7,274 nt of DNA, taken from positions 1 to 7,274 of the forward strand of contig VBMR01000112.1 of the NCBI GenBank assembly GCA_005878325.1, written 5' to 3'. A program made the position numbers and the translations under genes. How positions within the stretch are numbered: the first letter of the stretch is position 1; every line of letters begins with the position of its first letter. This DNA comes from Methanobacteriota archaeon (lineage in GTDB: Archaea; Thermoplasmatota; Thermoplasmata; RBG-16-68-12). The notes under the pieces were generated by a model. It had not been told where the DNA came from and made no database searches. It saw nothing but the letters and a program-made list of their open reading frames with translations. Below are positions 5,253-7,274 of this stretch, one piece after another.

Positions 5253-6527
5253 ATGGCGATCCGACCCTGGCTCGAACGGTTCCGCTCCGACGTCGTCACG
5301 ATCGAGGGACCGGTGAAGCGGGAGCTCGAGGCCACGCGCCATCTGGTGGCCCATCCGGACCGGCCCGTCTTCCTGCCGAACCTGGAGGGCGGGCCCGCCG
5401 TCGGGAACCTGTGGTCCACGCGGGATCGGGTCTCGGCCGCCCTCCATGTGCCGCCGGACCGGCTGCTCCCGGCCCTCCTCCAGGCCCAGGCGCACCCGAA
5501 GGACACGAACCTCGTCGACAAGGCGGAGGTCCTGCGGGAAACCTCGCGGGACATCGACCTCACCGCCCTCCCGGTGCCGAAGCTGTTCCCGAAAGACGCG
5601 GGGCGGTACATCACCGCGGGCGTCTGGGTCGCCGAGTGGAAGGGAGCGCGCAACCTGTCGTTCCACCGGATCCTGATCCTCGGGAAGGACCGCGGCGCGT
5701 GTCGGATCGTGCCGCGACACCTGCGGCACATGTACAACGAAGCGATGCAGGCGGGCGAGGAACTCAAGGTCGCGGTCTGCATCGGCCTCGATCCCTGGAA
5801 CCTCCTCGCCGGAGGCACGTCCGTCGAGTATGGCGTGGACGAGAGCCGGATCGCGTCCGCCCTGACGGATGCGTGCCTCGCGAAGCCCGTCGAAATGGTC
5901 CGCCTCCCGAACGGCCTCACGGTACCCGCGGACGCGGAGTACGTGCTCGAGGGACGCCTGATCCCCGAGACCCACGACGAAGGACCCTTCGTCGACGCTG
6001 TGCGAACGTACGATCGCGTGCGGAAGGAGCCCGTCCTTGTCGTCGAGCGGATCCACCACCGCAAGGACGCGATCTTCCACATCATCGTCGGCGGCCTGGA
6101 CGAGCACTTCCTCTTCATGGGCATGCCCCGCGAGCCGGCGATCTACCAGGCGGTCTCCCGCGCCGTGCCGCACGTGAAGGCGGTGCGCCTCACGGAAGGC
6201 GGGTGCGCGTGGCTCCACGGCGTCGTCTCGATCCGGAAGCAGCACCAGGGGGATGGCAAGAATGCGATCCTCGCCGCGTTCGGGGCGCACACGTCGATGA
6301 AGCAGGTCGTGATCGTGGACGAGGACATCGACGTCTTCAGCGATCGCGACGTGGAGTGGGCGATCGCGACCCGGTTCCAGGCGGACCGAGGACTTGTCGT
6401 CCTGCACGATGTCCGAGGTTCGTCCATCGATCCGAGCGCGCGGGACGGTTTCACGTCGAAACTCGGGATCGACGCCACGAAGCCGCTCGGCGGCGACCCC
6501 GCGATGTTCGACAAGGCGGCCCTCTGA
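5253..6527 (+). CDS. UbiD-family prenylated-FMN decarboxylase (candidate anhydromevalonate phosphate decarboxylase)
   Basis: The 424-aa protein belongs to the UbiD family, which uses prenylated FMN made by UbiX to decarboxylate unsaturated acids. The cofactor-binding N-terminal half includes LPVPKLFPKDAGRYITAGV (106-124), NLSFHRI (134-140) and CRIVPRHLRH (150-159). The acidic catalytic segment is EGRLIPETHDEGPF (233-246, with Glu239 and Glu243), where the family carries its Glu/Asp proton-relay residues. The C-terminal part has KQVVIVDEDIDVFSDRDVEWAI (350-371), the usual conserved block. In archaea a UbiD homologue is the anhydromevalonate phosphate decarboxylase of the modified mevalonate route to isopentenyl phosphate, and the compact length suits that, but no other pathway gene is visible here. 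Other aromatic-acid decarboxylases are possible. ATG 5253 is preceded by a weak CTTTCTA element at 5214-5220. Confidence 0.88.
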   Translation: MAIRPWLERFRSDVVTIEGPVKRELEATRHLVAHPDRPVFLPNLEGGPAVGNLWSTRDRVSAALHVPPDRLLPALLQAQAHPKDTNLVDKAEVLRETSRDIDLTALPVPKLFPKDAGRYITAGVWVAEWKGARNLSFHRILILGKDRGACRIVPRHLRHMYNEAMQAGEELKVAVCIGLDPWNLLAGGTSVEYGVDESRIASALTDACLAKPVEMVRLPNGLTVPADAEYVLEGRLIPETHDEGPFVDAVRTYDRVRKEPVLVVERIHHRKDAIFHIIVGGLDEHFLFMGMPREPAIYQAVSRAVPHVKAVRLTEGGCAWLHGVVSIRKQHQGDGKNAILAAFGAHTSMKQVVIVDEDIDVFSDRDVEWAIATRFQADRGLVVLHDVRGSSIDPSARDGFTSKLGIDATKPLGGDPAMFDKAAL

Positions 6528-6581
6528 CCATAGAGGCAGGAAGTGGGGCACGACCGCGGCGATCCGATCCCGACCGCATCT

Positions 6582-6588
6582 TCATATC
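6582..6588 (+). promoter_or_regulatory. TATA-like element of the antitoxin gene
   Basis: TCATATC is centred about 27 bp upstream of the ATG at 6613, in an AT-richer patch of a GC-rich spacer. The spacing fits a leaderless transcript. AGAGG at 6605-6609 could act as a ribosome-binding site if transcription began earlier. Confidence 0.45.
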
Positions 6589-6612
6589 TCCGTTCAAAGC
6601 ATCTAGAGGCAA

Positions 6613-6858
6613 ATGACCAGGAAGACGATTGGCCTCGATCGAGAGGCGTACGACCTCCTTCGACGCGAGAAAGAGGAGGAGGAAAGTTTCAGCGACGTCA
6701 TCAAGAGGCTCGCGAGGAAGCGCCGTTCCTTTCTGGATTTCGCGGGAGCATGGAAGGACGTTCCGAAAGAAGACCTAGACCGTATTCACGAGTTCCTTCA
6801 GAAAAATCGGAAAATCGGTAGGGAGCGAACCGCCAACCGACTCCGTCGAATCCGCTAG
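6613..6858 (+). CDS. VapB-type antitoxin (UPF0330/DUF217 family), no toxin partner visible
   Basis: The protein is 81 aa, the usual size. The pattern MTRKTIGLDREAYDLLRREK, then ESFSDVIKRLARKRRSFLDFAGAWKD, is characteristic of the archaeal UPF0330 antitoxins: a short N-terminal strand and helix-turn-helix of ribbon-helix-helix type that binds DNA, then a C-terminal helix that normally blocks a PIN-domain ribonuclease (VapC). The charged run REKEEEE (18-24) and a Lys/Arg-rich end (KNRKIGRERTANRLRRIR) are visible. In typical operons vapC starts a few bases after or overlapping vapB; here the next 75 bp hold no ORF and the following gene is a secreted protease. It is therefore an orphan antitoxin or a freestanding regulator. 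Its coding sequence is noticeably less GC-rich than ubiD, which hints at horizontal gain or an unusual amino-acid bias. Confidence 0.85.
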   Translation: MTRKTIGLDREAYDLLRREKEEEESFSDVIKRLARKRRSFLDFAGAWKDVPKEDLDRIHEFLQKNRKIGRERTANRLRRIR

Positions 6859-6876
6859 TCTCGAACCGGAAGCGCG

Positions 6877-6908
6877 GAACGCCCGCTGAAAACTGCGGGA
6901 GAACGTTC
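6877..6908 (+). other. Hairpin-forming sequence after the antitoxin gene
   Basis: CCCGC (6882-6886) pairs with GCGGG (6895-6899) around the loop TGAAAACT, and GAACG (6877-6881) can pair with CGTTC (6904-6908) across a 4-base bulge. It follows the vapB stop by about 20 bp. No T-tract follows, so a classic terminator is not supported. Confidence 0.3.
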
Positions 6909-6912
6909 ATTA
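6906..6912 (+). promoter_or_regulatory. Possible TATA-like element of the protease gene
   Basis: TTCATTA is centred about 25 bp before the GTG at 6934, the same distance seen for gltX and the antitoxin. It is weak and overlaps the hairpin above. Confidence 0.3.
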
Positions 6913-6933
6913 GAGGGCAGAGAATCCGCGCGC

Positions 6934-7274
6934 GTGCGCGGCATTCTCCTCGCTCTCGCGGTCACCCTACTCGCGCCCGCCGCGGGAGCCCTGTTCCCGC
7001 CGCCGCTGGCCGAACACTGGGAGGTCCCGCCGGGAGCCGCGCCGCAGCTCACACCCCCGAATCCGGCGGTCCGATCATCCGCCCCGCATGTTCGGCAAGG
7101 GCCCCTCGTGCTCCCTCCTTCCCCCATGCAGACGAGCGGCACGGCCCGGGTCCTCGTCCTCCTGATCCGCTTCACCGACGTCGCCCCGGACCCGGCCCAT
7201 TCCGGGAGCTATTTCGACGGCCGGATGAATGGGCCCGGAGGGTCTGTTCAAGCCTATTACGAAGAGGTATCGCG
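6934..7274 (+). CDS. Secreted M6-type (immune inhibitor A-like) metalloprotease, N-terminal part
   Basis: The frame is open from GTG 6934 to the window edge, giving 113 codons plus two bases; the gene continues beyond. Residues 1-19 are a signal peptide (MRGILLALAVTLLAPAAGA) with an AGA cleavage box. A Pro-rich propeptide-like stretch follows (21-64), then RVLVLLIRFTDVAPDP (72-87) and SYFDGRMNGPGGSVQAYYEEVS (92-113), the start of the peptidase M6 domain as found in immune inhibitor A and archaeal secreted proteases. The zinc-binding HExxH motif should lie downstream, outside this window, so activity cannot be verified. The start codon lies in a GC-rich hairpin loop (6926-6941). A secreted protease and the CARDB surface protein fit a heterotrophic, peptide-using archaeon. 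Confidence 0.8.
   Translation, partial: MRGILLALAVTLLAPAAGALFPPPLAEHWEVPPGAAPQLTPPNPAVRSSAPHVRQGPLVLPPSPMQTSGTARVLVLLIRFTDVAPDPAHSGSYFDGRMNGPGGSVQAYYEEVS

Noticed and set aside
6119..6128. GGGCATGCCC palindrome inside the UbiD gene
   Set aside because: The half-sites are in inverted order compared with the family, and it encodes the in-frame GMP segment; a 10-bp palindrome is expected by chance.
1..7274. CRISPR array, given the Cas2-like fold guess and repeated palindromes
   Set aside because: The six copies are irregularly spaced (64 bp to 1.8 kb) with genes between them, and there is no regular repeat-spacer unit.

Overview
The window is high-GC DNA that reads best as archaeal, most likely from a Thermoplasmatota-type lineage. 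The grounds are an archaeal-type (GlnRS-like) glutamyl-tRNA synthetase whose ATP-site region reads PYPSGPLHIGNAR with a following DDTIGSEEK segment (from memory, a Thermoplasma-like signature), a UPF0330/VapB-type antitoxin, an archaeal-style UbiD homologue, and TATA-like boxes about 24-27 bp upstream of several start codons, which suggests leaderless transcripts. The assignment is inference from protein style; no rRNA is present.

Layout. 1-339 (+) is the 3' end of an ankyrin-repeat protein. It faces a minus-strand block that reads, in transcription order from the right, gltX (4256-2586), a small conserved protein of unknown function (2503-2180), a class I aminotransferase (2102-906) and a VOC/glyoxalase-fold protein (822-388). 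A divergent intergenic region (4257-4515) separates gltX from a plus-strand block: a membrane-anchored CARDB-like protein (4516-5187), a UbiD-family decarboxylase (5253-6527), an orphan VapB-type antitoxin (6613-6858) and the 5' end of a secreted M6-type metalloprotease (6934-end, cut by the window edge). The neighbours do not form one pathway: they cover translation, amino-acid metabolism, possible isoprenoid synthesis through UbiD, and surface or secreted proteins.

The most notable signal is a family of six near-identical palindromes with core ATGCCCA-NN-TGGGCAT, usually flanked as TTATGCCC..GGGCATAA. They lie at 347-362, 2112-2127, 2176-2191, 2508-2523, 4331-4346 and 4516-4531. All lie between genes or on gene edges, and none is inside the body of a CDS. 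One (4329-4348) is a perfect 20-bp palindrome. They bracket the small unknown gene, overlap a probable TATA element of the aminotransferase, cover the start codon of the CARDB-like gene, and one sits between two convergent gene ends where no promoter is expected. They are absent from 4536-7274. The family may be a dispersed regulator site, an architectural or REP-like element, or a small mobile palindrome; the sequence alone does not decide.
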